This document shows positions 48,001 through 60,100 of a DNA stretch of 64,000 nucleotides, in pieces; within the stretch, counting starts at the first letter, position 1; each line of letters opens with the position of its first letter. The notes under the pieces are model-generated. The model was given only the letters and a program-made list of their open reading frames with translations, was not told the origin of the DNA and made no database searches. The translations under genes were made by a program, and so were the position numbers. This DNA is from Dama dama (Eukaryota; Chordata; Mammalia; Artiodactyla; Cervidae), in contig NC_083681.1 of assembly GCF_033118175.1 (NCBI RefSeq), positions 17,874,001-17,938,000 of the forward strand, read 5' to 3'.

Positions 48001-48917
48001 TAGTTTAGAATTAAGAGGAAATTTATGAAAATTAGTGATATTAAGAACAGAGTGAACTGCTTTGTGAGATAGTGAGCTATACAATACTTGGAAGTTCAAA
48101 ATGATATTGAATATTTTATTGAAGATTCTTAAAGGAAACCTAGAAATCTTAAAATGTAAATAACATGATCACCTTGTTTTTATAATGCTATTTTCAGGTA
48201 GTAAGAATAGTACTTACTTTATAGACTTTCTGTGCTACAGTGTCAAAAATATTTCTGTATCTTTTTATTTTCATAGTAGATAAAGTTTAATCTGAAAAAA
48301 ACTAAAAAAGACTTTATGTGATAGATTGTAAAAGCTGAAGTGCTATTCAGCAACCCCTGTTCTTTCATATACTTAATATGGTGCCATTCAAAATTCTACT
48401 CAATAGAGTATCTTTGAAATGCCACTTATATTTGGGTTTTGTGTTTTAAAATGTTCCATTTCTCAAAATGAAAAGAAAATTTGGTGTTTGTGACCAGTTG
48501 TGAATACTTAAATATTGTAAAGGCTGTTTTAGAAATATCTTCACCTTATAGGAGTGCTTTTTAAGAAAGCTATTTATTTATGCTTTTTAGCATCTATGAA
48601 ATTGGACCTTTAGGGAATTTCTGAGATAGTAAACAAGTCTTTTTAGGAGATGAATCTTTGATGAGTTTACTTCAGGCTTATTGGAAAATATGAAGTCAGT
48701 TTTGACATTTCTAGTAGTTAAAGACTAATTTCCTATTAGATAGACCTGTTTCTATCATACTTGAAAATATAATCCAGAACCCTTGAGAACATTTAAGATA
48801 ATTTCCTTATTTTGTAAGAGAATGAGGAGAGTTTGCACATTTTCTTCAGAGAAGAATCAGGGTATTTATGTTTGAATCACATGACAGTCTCTGTTTGTTT
48901 TCATTTTCCCCTCAAGA

Positions 48918-48951
<34 letters not shown>

Positions 48952-49127
48952 CATGAAGATTCAGTGTAGTCAAAATAAAAAATCTGGTCTTATTGCAGGA
49001 AATAAGCAGAAGAAGAAAGTTGATCCCCAGACTATTTTCTTTTAAAGGAGAGGTCAAGAACTACATTTCTTGTGAAGACAGACTTATCTGTGATGTTAGC
49101 ATTAAGAATGCTTATGATATTGTGTAT
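48001..49127. other. Intron sequence, mostly unique
   Basis: No LINE or SINE recognised. It holds the (GT)15 microsatellite listed separately. Confidence 0.5.
48920..48949 (+). repeat. (GT)15 microsatellite
   Basis: An uninterrupted run of 15 GT units, long enough to be length-polymorphic. Confidence 0.97.
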
Positions 49128-49138
49128 AGCTCCATAAA

Positions 49139-49350
49139 GAGCTTGCCTGGTGGCTCAGATGGTAAAGAATCTGCCTGCAGTGCAGGAGACCTGGGATTGA
49201 TCCCTGGGTTGGTAAGATCCCTTGGAGGAGGGCATGGCAACCCACTTCAGTATTCTCGCCTGGAGAATCCCCATGGACAGAGGAGCCTGGTGGTCTATAG
49301 TCTATGAGGTTGCAAAGAGTCAGACATGACTGAGCGACTAAGCTCAGCAC
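49139..49350 (+). mobile_element. Bov-tA SINE
   Basis: Complete element (gagcttgcctggtggctcag... gagcgactaagctcagcac) with perfect 11-bp repeats agctccataaa at 49128-49138 and 49351-49361. Confidence 0.95.
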
Positions 49351-49394
49351 AGCTCCATAAAAGGATTGAGATTTCAAGTCCATATGTCTCAAAA

Positions 49395-49497
49395 TTATGA
49401 ATGAATGAATATGAATGAATATTTTGATATTGTGAATATTATGGATATTATGAATTATGAATATTATGAATTCAATATTATGAATATGAATGAATAA
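49395..49497 (+). repeat. AT-rich degenerate tandem repeat (atgaat/atattatga units)
   Basis: About 100 nt built from variants of gaatgaatat and gaatattat. The minus-strand frame through it reads repeated IHNI, which reflects the repeat and is not a protein. Confidence 0.85.
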
Positions 49498-49577
49498 TTG
49501 TCTGTTGATCATTCAATGTCAGCTTCAGAAATCTTTCCCTTTTAGGAAAGGTGTGAGAAAATCTCTCTATCTCCATG

Positions 49578-49578
49578 A

Positions 49579-49609
<31 letters not shown>
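49578..49609 (+). repeat. A10(TA)n microsatellite
   Basis: A run of 10 A is followed by 11 AT units. It is not attached to any recognised SINE or LINE. Confidence 0.9.
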
Positions 49610-49617
<8 letters not shown>

Positions 49618-49902
49618 TTATGTTGTTAGAAATGTAATAAGTGTAGCTCTAATGTTAGAATTTTGGTAAACGAGGCCTATAAAGAAATTCTTACAGCATT
49701 TTACTTTAAAAAGTTTCTGTGCATTGCCAAAATAGCTTTTGATTTTTTCTAATCATAAGATCTTTAAGAGCAAATTGTGACAATTATTTTCAATGGTTTT
49801 GTTATGATTGGACTCTGTTTTGTGTCTTTAGAGACCAATTCCCTATCATGAATTTATTATTCTGTGAAATAATATACATGCTATTTTATACATATTTACA
49901 TT

Positions 49903-51424
49903 CTTGTTGTTCAGTCGCTGAGTCGCGTCCGACTCTTTGTGACCCCATGGACTGCAGTACGCCAGGCTTCCCTGTCCTTCACTATCTCCCGGAGCTTGTT
50001 CTATTGAGTTGATGATGCCATCCAATCATTTTATCTTCTGTCACCCCCTTCTCCTACTGTCCTCGATCTTTCCCAGCATCAGGGTCTTTTCTAGTAAGTC
50101 AGCTCTTCACATCAGGTGGCCAAAGTATTGGAGCCTTAGCTACAGCATCAGTCTTCTAAATGAATATTCAGGGTTGACTTTCTTTAGGATTGACTGGTTT
50201 GATCTCCTTGCAGTCCAAGGGATTCCCAAGAGTCTTCTCCAGCACCACAGTTTGAAAGCATCAATTCTTTGGTGCTCAGCCTTTATGATCCAACTTTCAT
50301 ACCCATAAATGACTACTGGAAAAAAAAACATAGCTATTAATATATGAACCTTTGTTGGCAAAGTAATGTCTCTACTTTTTAATATGCTGTCTAGGTTTGT
50401 CATAGAGTTTCCTCCAAGGAGCAAGTGTCTTTTAATTTCATGGCTGCTGTCACCATTTGCAGTGATTTTGGAGCCTAAGCAAAGTCTGTCACTGTTTCCA
50501 TTGTTTTTCCGCATGTATTTGCCATGAAATGATGGAACTGGATGCCACGATCTTAACTTTTGAATGTTGAGTTTTAAGCCAGCTTATTTACTCTACTCGT
50601 CCACGTTCATGAAGAGGCTCTTTAGTTCCTCTTTGCTTTCTGCCATCAGGGTGGTGTCATCCACATATCTGAGGTTATTGATATTTCTCCCAGCAATCTT
50701 GATTTTAGCTTGTGCTTCATCCAGCCCAGCATTTTGCCTGATGTACTCTGCATATACATTAAATAAGAAGGGTGACAGTATACAGCCTTGACGTGTGACT
50801 TTCCCAAGGTGTACTGATTCACTTTCGGAACCAATGCATTGTTCCATGTAATGTTCTAACTCTTGCTTCTTGACCTACATACAGGTGTCTTAGTAGGCAG
50901 GTAAAGTGGCCTGGTATCCCCATCTCTTTAAGAATTTTCCACAGTTTGTTGTGATCCATGCATTCAAAGGCTTTAGCAGTCAGTGAAAGAGAAGTAGACA
51001 TTTTTCTGGAATTTCCTTGCTTTTTCTGTGATCCAACAGGTTTTCGCAACTCGATCTCTGGTTCCTCTGCCTTTTCTAAATCCAGCTTGTACATCTGGAA
51101 GTTCTCGGTGCATGTACTGCTGAAGCCTAGTTTAAAGGATTTTGAGCATTACCTTGTTAGCATGTGAAATGAGTTCAATTGTAGGTACTTTGAACATTCT
51201 TTGGCATTGTTTTTCTTTGAGATTAGAATGAAAACTGACTTTTTCCAGTCCTGTGACCACTGCTGAGTTTTCCAAATTTGCTGGCATATTGAGTGTGGCA
51301 CTTTAACAGCATCATCTTTAAGATTTGAACTAGCTCAGCAGGAATTCTATCACCTCCAATAGCTTTGTTTATAGTAGTGCTTCCTAAGGCCCAAAGCTTC
51401 TGGAAGTGATGCTTCCTAAAGCCC
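49903..51424 (-). mobile_element. BovB LINE 3' 1.5 kb (antisense)
   Basis: Runs from the tail ttgttcagtcgctgagtcg at 49908 through the RT region to gcttcctaaagccca near 51420. Minus-strand pieces include VKVHILIAM, YGYESWII (50140-50514), YVDDTTLMAESK (50593-50847) and FECMDHNKLWKILKEMGIP (50819-51094). Near the 5' end a ~25-bp stretch (gcttcctaaggccca/gcttcctaaagccca) is doubled. The frames are broken. Confidence 0.94.
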
Positions 51425-51427
51425 ACT

Positions 51428-51600
51428 TCTGGAAACACAAGACAAACTACAAGGATATATTGTAATGCACATATAATATAACAAATACTATATAATAGTT
51501 ATAAATGGAATATAATGTATAAAATATTTTGAATCATTGTTTTATACATCTGAAACTAATATGGCATAGTAAATGAAGTATACCTCAATTAAAAAAAATG
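51428..51600 (+). mobile_element. Old L1 (L1M type) 3' end
   Basis: The phrases attgttttatacatctgaaac, taatatggcatagtaaatga and agtatacctcaattaaaaaa match the end of old L1 3' UTRs. Confidence 0.75.
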
Positions 51601-51624
51601 CATTCTATATCTTATCTACTTGTT

Positions 51625-51700
51625 CTTCTTAGGCACCCCATTCATTGGCTGGCATAAAATAGGCATTCAATCATTGATTAAATGAACAAACTGATGAAGA
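51625..51700 (+). repeat. MIR/L2-like fragment
   Basis: The phrase ggctggcataaaataggcat followed by tcaatcattgattaaatgaa resembles old MIR or L2 3' sequence. Short and diverged. Confidence 0.4.
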
Positions 51701-51835
51701 TTTTTATCTTTTATTGCAAGGGCACATATAAATTCAAATTCTTTCACTATCACCTTTTAAAGAAGGAGAGCAGATATTTTATAGTTGAGGAAACAGGGAA
51801 GCAAACGACAGAGATGATTCACTATACACTGTGTT

Positions 51836-52045
51836 AGGTGGCGCTAGAGGTGAAGAATCTGCCTGCCAATGCAGAAGATGCAAAAGATACTGGTTTGATC
51901 CCTAGGTTGGGAAGATCCCCTGAAGGAGGAAATGGCAACCCACTCCAGTGTTCTTGCTTGGAAAATCCCATGGACAGTCTGAAGGGCTACAGTCCATAGG
52001 GTCATGAATAGTCAGATATGACTGAAGCAACTTAGCACACTTGAA
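51836..52045 (+). mobile_element. Bov-A2-type SINE
   Basis: Runs from ggtggcgctagaggtgaag to gactgaagcaacttagcaca, missing the first ~12 nt of the usual head. Confidence 0.88.
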
Positions 52046-52454
52046 GCCTGCAAGCAGCCTGTCTGCTGACAGCTGCCCCATATCATGTTTATGAGAAAGC
52101 AACCTATGCAAAAAGCTAATTGTAGGAATGTTAAGGGTTAATTTTTCAACTTTTATGGAATAAATGCTGCTGCTTCTTTTTTTTTTTTTTTTAGGGTTTA
52201 GTCAGTGTGTACCTGATGACAAGCTCCTACCTGGAATTGGAAACAACAATTTTCTTGTTAAATTCAATAGCTTCATTAATTCTTAAGAGTCTATTTTGTA
52301 CTAGTGACTGTGTGGTGGTGGATGTTAAGGACTCAATAATAAATGAGTCATCTGTTGTTAGTGAGCTCCCACACTGGTGAAGGAGAACAAATTAATTGTG
52401 GTAAATATCTAATACATTGTAGCAACTGCTTAAATAGGTTTGTTTTTTACTTGT

Positions 52455-52640
52455 TAACTTAGTTACTGTTTATCAAGTGCTTACTATGATCAAGGTCTTA
52501 GACTAAACACTTTATATGCAAAGTCTCATTTAATAATTATATCAGTCCTATAAGGTCAAATTGCTATTCTCATTTTAGAAATGAAAAGCTAGAAATAAGA
52601 CTATTGTGTCATGAGAGTATCTGATTGGTTCTTTATAGAA
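52455..52640 (+). repeat. MIR SINE
   Basis: The order caagtgcttactatg, cactttatatgcaaagtctc, atttaataattatatcag, tcctataaggtcaaattg and cattttagaaatgaaaagc follows the MIR consensus well. Confidence 0.78.
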
Positions 52641-53050
52641 GAATCGGAGAAGGAATTTAGGAATAGAATGAACTGATCATATTGGTCAAGGAAGAGCCCT
52701 AACATATTTAAAGACTATTCTTAATAAAAGAGTGAGTGAATATTCTCAATAAAAACAGAATTTTTGTCTTCCAATCATCTTTGAAGCTTTTTTGGATCAC
52801 ATTTTGTCATGAAAATTTTATGTCTGGCATGGGTCCTTGGATATATGAGGAGAGGATATCAGGATGCTCCTCGTGGTTGGAAGTGTGGAAACATCTTCCA
52901 GATTTTTTGGTCAGGTCCAATAAGAGAAGAAATCATGATACAATTTCTAGTCTGGGAATATTTCAGGATAAAAGAAGTTGAGTTTACTGCACATGGACTG
53001 AATAAAGCAGACTGTATAACAATAGACCTCATAATCTAATACCTTTCACT
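52641..53050. other. Intron sequence, no feature seen
   Basis: Apparently unique. An 81-codon open frame at 52736 shows no similarity I recognise. Confidence 0.45.
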
Positions 53051-53051
53051 G

Positions 53052-54560
53052 CATTTTGTTGTTAAGTAGCTCAATCATGTGCAACTCTTGGTGACCCCAT
53101 GAACTGCAGCACACCCGGCTTCCCTTTCCTTCACTGTCTACTGGAGCTTGCTCAAACTAATGTCTGTTGAATCGGTGGTGACATCCAACCATCTCAGCCT
53201 CTGTCATCCCCTTCTCCTCCTGTCTTCAATCTTTCCCAGCATCAGGGTCTCTTCCAATGAGTCAGTTCTTCACATCAGGTGCCCAAAATATTGGAGCTTC
53301 ACCTTCAGCATCAGTCCTTCCAGTGAATATGCAGGGTTGATTTCCTTTAGGATTGATTGAAGTGATCTCCTTGCAGTCCAAGGGACTCTCAAGAGTCTCC
53401 TCCAACACCACAGGTCAAAAGCATCAATTCTTTGGTGCTCAGCTTTTTTTATGGCCCAACTCTCACATCCATACATGACTACTGGTAAAACCATAGCTTT
53501 GACTAGATGGATCTTTGTCGGCAAAGTAATGTCTCTGCTCTTTAACATGCTGTCTAGGTTTATCATAGCTTTTCTTCCAAGAAGCAACTGTCTTTTAACT
53601 GTGTGGCTGCAGTCACCATCTGTAGTGATGTTAGAGCGCCACCCGCCCCCCCCCAAAATTCTGTCACTATTTCCATTGTTTCCCCATCTATTTGCCATGA
53701 AGTGATGGGATCAGATGATATGATCTTAGTATCTTGAATGATAAGTTTTAAACCAGCTTTTTTTCTCTCCTCTTTCACATTCATCAAAAGGCTCTTTAGT
53801 TCCTCTTAGCTTCCTGGCATAAGGGTGGTGTCATCTGCATTTCTGAGGTCATTAATATTTCTCCTGGCAATCTCAATTCCAGCTTGTACTTCATCCAGCC
53901 CAGCATTTTGCATGATGTACTCTGCATATGAATTAAATAATCAGGATGACAATATACCTTGGCATAGTCCCTTCCCAAACTGTAACCAATCCATTGTTTC
54001 ATTTATGGCTTTCTTACTTCTTGACCTGCATATAGGTTTCTCAGGAGGCAGCTAAGGTGGTCTGGTTTTCCCATCTCTTTAAGAATTTTCCTCAGTTTGT
54101 TGTGATCCACACAGTTAAAGGCTTTAGTGTAGTCAATGAAGCAGAAGTAGATGTTTTTCTGAGGTTCTCTTCCTTTTTCTATGATCCAACCAGTGTTGGC
54201 AATTTGATCTCTGGTTCCTCTGCCTTTTCTAAATTCAGCTTGTACATCTGGAAGTTCTTGGTTCACATATTGTTGAAGCCTAGCTTGGAGGATTTTTGGC
54301 ATTACCTTGCCAGTATGTGAAATGAGTACAATTGTGTGGTAGTTTGACATTTCTTGGCATTGCCCTTCTTTGTGACTGGAATGAAAACTGACCATTTCCA
54401 GTCCTGTGGCCACTGCTGAGTTTTCCAAATTTGCTGGCACATTGAGTGAACCACTTTAACAGCATCATCTTTTAAGATCTGAAATAGCTCAGCTGGAATT
54501 CCATCATCTCCAGTTAGTTTGTTCATCGTGGTGCTTCCTAAGGCCCATTTCACTGACTTT
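53052..54560 (-). mobile_element. BovB LINE 3' 1.5 kb (antisense)
   Basis: Runs from the tail ttgttgttaagtagctcaatc to ggtgcttcctaaggcccatt. Minus-strand pieces include MANRWGNNGNSDRI and YGCESWAIKKAEHQRIDAF (53270-53698), then ELPDVQAEFRKGRGTRDQIA and FCFIDYTKAFNCVDHNKL (54003-54440). Broken frame. A C9-C10 run at 53646-53655 replaces normal sequence. Confidence 0.95.
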
Positions 54561-54740
54561 AGCAAGTGTTATGTTTATGACTTGATCATAAAATTTGAAA
54601 AGAAAAATTAAAATGAGGCTCATCATAGAATTCTGAATATGATAAAAATTATCCAAGAAAGCAGAGGCTCCTTTTGTTTTCATTATGATGATGTCATTGC
54701 TTTCAATGTTTCATAGTTATTGAAGCACTTAAGTACCATT

Positions 54741-54970
54741 TGCATGCATGCATACTAAGTCATTTCAGTTATGTCTGATTCTGATCAACCCTATGGGCTG
54801 CAGCCCTCCAGGCTTCTCTGCTCATGGGATTCTCCTGGCAAGAATACTGGAGTCAGTTGCCATGCTCTCCTCCTTAGTATCTTCCCAACCCAGATATCGA
54901 ACCCACATCTCTTATGTCTTCTGTGTTGGCAGGGAGGTTCTTTACCATAAGCATCACCTGGGAAACCCTG
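54741..54970 (-). mobile_element. Bov-A2-type SINE
   Basis: Reverse complement of the element (gcatgcatactaagtcatttc... gcatcacctgggaaaccctg) with perfect 10-bp repeats aagtaccatt at 54731-54740 and 54971-54980. Confidence 0.95.
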
Positions 54971-54980
54971 AAGTACCATT

Positions 54981-55852
54981 ATTTGAGAGTGAAAATAGTA
55001 AGGACTGTTTGAATAAGTGAAACTCATAAAATGCAGATTAAAAAAAGAATACTGCTTTATCAATATTGTGAAAGAGATCAATAATGTAATGTTCTACTCT
55101 TCACTTGCATTGCTAACAAACTGTTAACGAAAGCAATTTACCAGGCTTTGCTCAAATTGGTATATGAGTCATATGTAATTATGTGGTATAAATAGCAAAC
55201 AGTTGGAAATATTTGAGCCATTAAATGTGGTACAGTTTCTTTTAATAGATTAAAATTGCTGTGAAATACAATCTTATTTATACTTTCAGTAAAATTTAAT
55301 TAATTTATACTACTTCATCCACATTGATTTATTAAAATTTTTGAAGTTGTGAGATGTGATTTCATGATTTATTCATTTATTTCCAAAGGTAAAAGTAAAG
55401 TAATTATTCCACATTTCTACAAGCTGATTAGTTTAGTTCTAGACAAGTTCTGGGTCAGTCTGTCTGTCTTAAATTTCTCTGTGTATATGAATTAAACCTA
55501 GGTAACTGTGGACAGTCTGATCTATTCTTAAGTTATCTGTTGAAAGATCATGAAAGCAGCTGTTTATAACTCTAAAGCCTTTCTTTCTGAAAAGACTTGT
55601 TAGTTTCTAAAGCTCCTGCCCATGTGATATGTTTTTCCAAGATTGCTTCTTCCAGTTTGCCCTCTAACAGGTTTTCATTTGTCATTACATCATTAATCAA
55701 ATACCATAATCTAGATATGATCTGGCCAAAAAGGATTGAGAGTGACTGATGTGGAAACCGGAATTCTGTTAATGTGACTGGTGAGCTTTTTTTTCTTCAG
55801 GAGCATATGCTTTCGGTTCATGTTGAATTAGTAGTCAATTACCATGCCTCGA
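54981..55852. other. Intron sequence, no feature seen
   Basis: AT-rich, apparently unique. No gene or repeat recognised. Confidence 0.5.
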
Positions 55853-56955
55853 TCATTCTGAAGTCACTCAGTTGTGTCCGACTCTTTGCGACCCCATGGA
55901 CTGCAGCACACCAGGCTTCCCTGTCCAGCATCAACTCGCGGAGCTTGCTTAAACTCATGTCCATTGAGTCGGTGATGCCATCCAACCATGTCATCCTCTG
56001 TGGTCCCCTTCTCCTCCTGCCTTCAGTCTTTCTGAGCATCAGGGGCTTTCTAATAAGTAAGTTCTTTGCATCAAGGGGCCAAAGTATCAGCTTTGCATCA
56101 GTCCTTCCAGTGTATATGCAGGGTTGATTTTCTTTAGGATTGACTGTTTGATCTCCTTGCAGTCCAAGGAACTCAAGAGTCTCCTCCAACACCACAGTTC
56201 AAAAGCATCAATTCTTTGGTGCTCACCTTTCTTTATAGTCCAACTCTCACATCCATACACGACTACCAGAAAAAAAATAGCTTTGCCTAGACGGACCTTT
56301 GTTGGCAAAGTAATGTCTCTGCTTTGTAATATGCTGCCTAGGTTTATCATAGCTTTTCTTCCAAGGAGCAAGTATCTTTTAATTTTATGACTGCAATCAC
56401 CATCTGCAGTGATTTTGGAGCCTGAGAAAATAAAACCTGCCACTGTTTCCATTGTTTCCCCATCTATTTGCCATGAAGTGATGGAACTGGATGCCATGAT
56501 CTTCATTTTTTGAATGTTGTTTTAAGCCAGCTCTTTCACTCTTCTCTTTCACTTTCATCAAGAGGCTCTTAAGTTCCTCTTAGCTTTCTGCCATAAGGGT
56601 GGTGTTATTTGCATATCTGAGGTTATTGATATTTCTCCCAGAAATGTTAATCCCAGCTTGTGCTTCATCCAGCCCAGCATTCTGCATGATGTACTCTGCC
56701 TAGAAGTTAAATAAGCAGAATAACAATATACAGCCTTGATGTACTCCTCTCCCAAATTGGAACCAGCCCATTGACCATGTCCGGTACTAACTGTTCCTTC
56801 TTGACCTGCGTACAGATTTCTCAGGAAGCATGTAAGGTGGTCTGGTATTCCAGTCTCTTTAAGAATTTTCCAGTTAGTGGTGATCCACACAATCAAAGGC
56901 TTTAGTGTAGTCAATGAAGCAGATGTAGATGTTTTTTCTGGAATTCTCTTCATTT
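55853..56955 (-). mobile_element. BovB LINE 3' 1.1 kb (antisense)
   Basis: Runs from tcattctgaagtcactcag to ttttttctggaattctcttc. Minus-strand pieces include TRPQRMTWLDGITDSMDMSL-like sequence (55839-56195) and ITSWQIDGETMETVAGFIF (56087-56506). Broken frame. Confidence 0.94.
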
Positions 56956-57189
56956 TAAAGTAAGCTATTTCAAAACATTTCTTCCGCCTTTGAATTTCAT
57001 CTTTGTAAATTATCACTGTTAAATCTTATCTCCTTAGTTTTAGCATATTGCTATAGTTATTAAAATATGTTTGAAGATTTATTCTGTTATTGTTGCATTA
57101 TATATTCCTCTGGAATATGGATTTTAGGACATGTTTAGGAATATAAGGGAAATGGAGGAAATATAATAGGGAAATACTATGACAAACAC
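56956..57189. other. Intron sequence, no feature seen
   Basis: AT-rich spacer between BovB and the old L1. Confidence 0.4.
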
Positions 57190-60100
57190 ATTATAAGAAT
57201 ACCTCAAAATGATGGAATAGAAGGATATAGATCTCATCTTCCCCAACAAATTCAAAAAATACATCTGTATGTGGAACAGTTCTCACAGATAAATAACTAA
57301 AAACTGGCAGAAGAATGTCTTTACAACTGAGACTCCAAGAAAGACCTCCATGTAACCGGATATGGTAGAATAAAAAGCATCATGTTCAGACCAGCACCCC
57401 TAAGAGGGATCTGTAGTAAAGAGAAGGTCTGTCCAGGCAGACCTTTGCCCTTAGGAGTAAGCAGGTAAAGTCACAGTCCACATCTCAGTCATGAGATCCT
57501 GAATGGAGAAAAGAAGCACCTTTGCCTGCTGGAAGACCCACTGAGATGGACAAAAGGGCTAAAGAAGCCTAGACTCTATTTGTGAGGGGTGCATTACTGC
57601 CTTGCCAATAGTCACTGTAGACAGTGCCATGCGTTGGCAGCTTCCACGCTGCTGATTCTCCAAACCAAATGGATGAATACTTTGGCCCAGCTCACTCCCC
57701 ACACCAGCCTGTCACAAAACGTGAGCAGAATTGATCAAGCTACACAGAGACAGACTGTGGTGCCTGGGGTGTGGGGTGAATGGAGCCGCAAATGCCATTG
57801 GCAGTGTGCACATGGGGTGGCAGGCGAGGCTAGCAGCAGCCAATGTCAGTGCACACGTGGGCAGTGCCAGAAAAGCACACAGCACCCAAGAGCTGAATTC
57901 TGGGGAGAGGCCCTGGGAGATGACTCATCTGACTATGAAGAAACAGCCCAGATATCCTGGGTTTGGGTACAGGTGGGGCAGTGATGGCCATGTCAACGTG
58001 CTCAGGAGACTCCCACTGAGAGACTTTGCTCCACATCACAGCATAGTGCTAGATCTGGGGCAGACGGGTCCTGGGAGAAGACTATCACAAAAGCAAACCA
58101 GATCTCAATGGCAGCTGCAGCCTCAAAGCCCCAAACCTGAGGCCTAGCCTATCTACTTGGCAACCTTGCACTAGACCTGGGAGGAACACAACAGAGAGAA
58201 GGATGTGACCTCAGGCTCCTTCTGAGACGAATCACATAAGAAATGCCTGCACAGGTGATGTATTCCATGATCACATGGGACACACTTGCTTCAGCAATCA
58301 TCTTCTTTGAACCAGGGAACACACTCCAGGGAAATGGAACTTGATCAAACCTTATTATCCTCAGGGCTTCTAATCCAACAACTAGGGAGTGCCAGTGCAG
58401 TGACAGCCAGGGAGCAAAGAGAAAGTACCACTTCACATCCTGCACAGGCTCTAGATTCTCCAGCATCAACCACATTCCCTTTCAAAGGAATAATGGCCAG
58501 CATACCCTGAGGGAAGATATGATTGGTGTCCACGTCAAAAGTAGCCATCATGCCAAAATCAGTGAACACTCACAGTCTACCCAGGGGCACTCTGATATAA
58601 AATATCATATTAGAACCACAACGGATAACTGGTTTTTCTAAATTCATATGGAGAGATAACATTAAGTAAAATGAAAATGCAGAGGAGCTACTTCCACTTA
58701 AAAAAGCAAAGAATATCCTCTGAAAGGACAGAAAATTAAACAACTCACCAGCCTACCAGAACCCAACTTCCAAAAGGTGGTAAGAAAAGTGCTAATTGAA
58801 TTAAGATTATATAACCATGGAAATGTAAATCACTGTAACAGCAGAGTAGAAACTAAGAAGATAATTAAATTTCTGAGAATGAAAGGAATCTAGAAGCAAT
58901 GAGTAGCAGATAAATGACACAGAAAAATGAACAGGTGATCTGGAAGATAGAGTGATGGAAATCACCCAATCAAAACAGCAGCCAGAAAGGCAAATGAAAA
59001 AAGAAGAAGAAGAAAGCAATGTATGACATCTATGAGATAAGATAAAACATGCCGAACATTCATAATACAGAAAGAAAACAGAGAGAGAAGGCAATCTAAA
59101 CTGTATTTGAAAGAATTATGAGTGAAAACCTCCCAAACCTAAAAAAGGAAGCAGATTCCAGGTACTGGAAGCACAGAAGGTCCCAAACAAGACGAACCAA
59201 AGAGACCCACACCAAGACATAATGAAAATGGTAAAAGTTAAACAGAGAATTATAAAGGCAGCAAGAGAAAAACCAGTAGATGGTTACAAGGGAAGCCTCA
59301 TAAGAATACCAGCAGATTTATCTGCAGAAACTTCACAATCTAGAAGGGATCGTCATGATATATTTAAAGTATTGAAAGGGAAAATCTTGTAAGCAAGGAT
59401 TCTCTACCCAGCAAAATTAACATTTAGAATATAAGGAGAGAGAAAGAATTTCACAGACAAGCAAAAATTAAAAGAATTCAGCAATAATAAACCTACCTTC
59501 AAAGCAGTAGTGAAGGGTTCTTTCTATATAAAAAAGTGCTAGAATAAATAGGAAAAGGAAAATCACTATAGGAAAGAAAAACATATAAAATAATTGAAGG
59601 TCACTTAAATAAGCCAATACATAAATTAAAAAGCTATCAAATATTTTAAAAAACAATTATAACTACAATACAGAGTAAAAAAAGAATATATGAACATTTA
59701 AAACAATACATGAAAAAATAACAAAATGGGGAGGGGAGTATAAAAATGTATATCTTCTAGAATGTGTTTGAACTTGAATGACTATCAGCTTAAAGAAGCT
59801 ATATAATATTGGGTGAAATTATTTGAACTTCATATTAACAACAAATGAAAAATATACAATGTATGCACAAAGACAGAACTCAAGAAAATTGGAAAAGAAA
59901 ATCATTAAACAACAAAAGGAAAAAGAAAAAGAAGAAATGAACAAAGTAGTGCAAAAACAACTGGAAAACAAGGAATAAAATAGCAATATGTACATCCTAT
60001 CAATAATTATTTAAATTTCAATGGAGTAGATGCTCAGATCAAAAGACATAGAGTGGCAGAGTGAATGAAAAGCAAGAACCTAAGTATGTTGCCTACAAGT

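Noticed and set aside
49395..49497. Short-unit tandem array as a CRISPR
   Set aside because: Units are degenerate and contiguous with no unique spacers, in a mammalian intron.
57589..58147. Two overlapping open frames of 131 and 138 codons
   Set aside because: They lie in the 5' UTR of an old L1 and show no domain; overlap in two frames reflects base composition.
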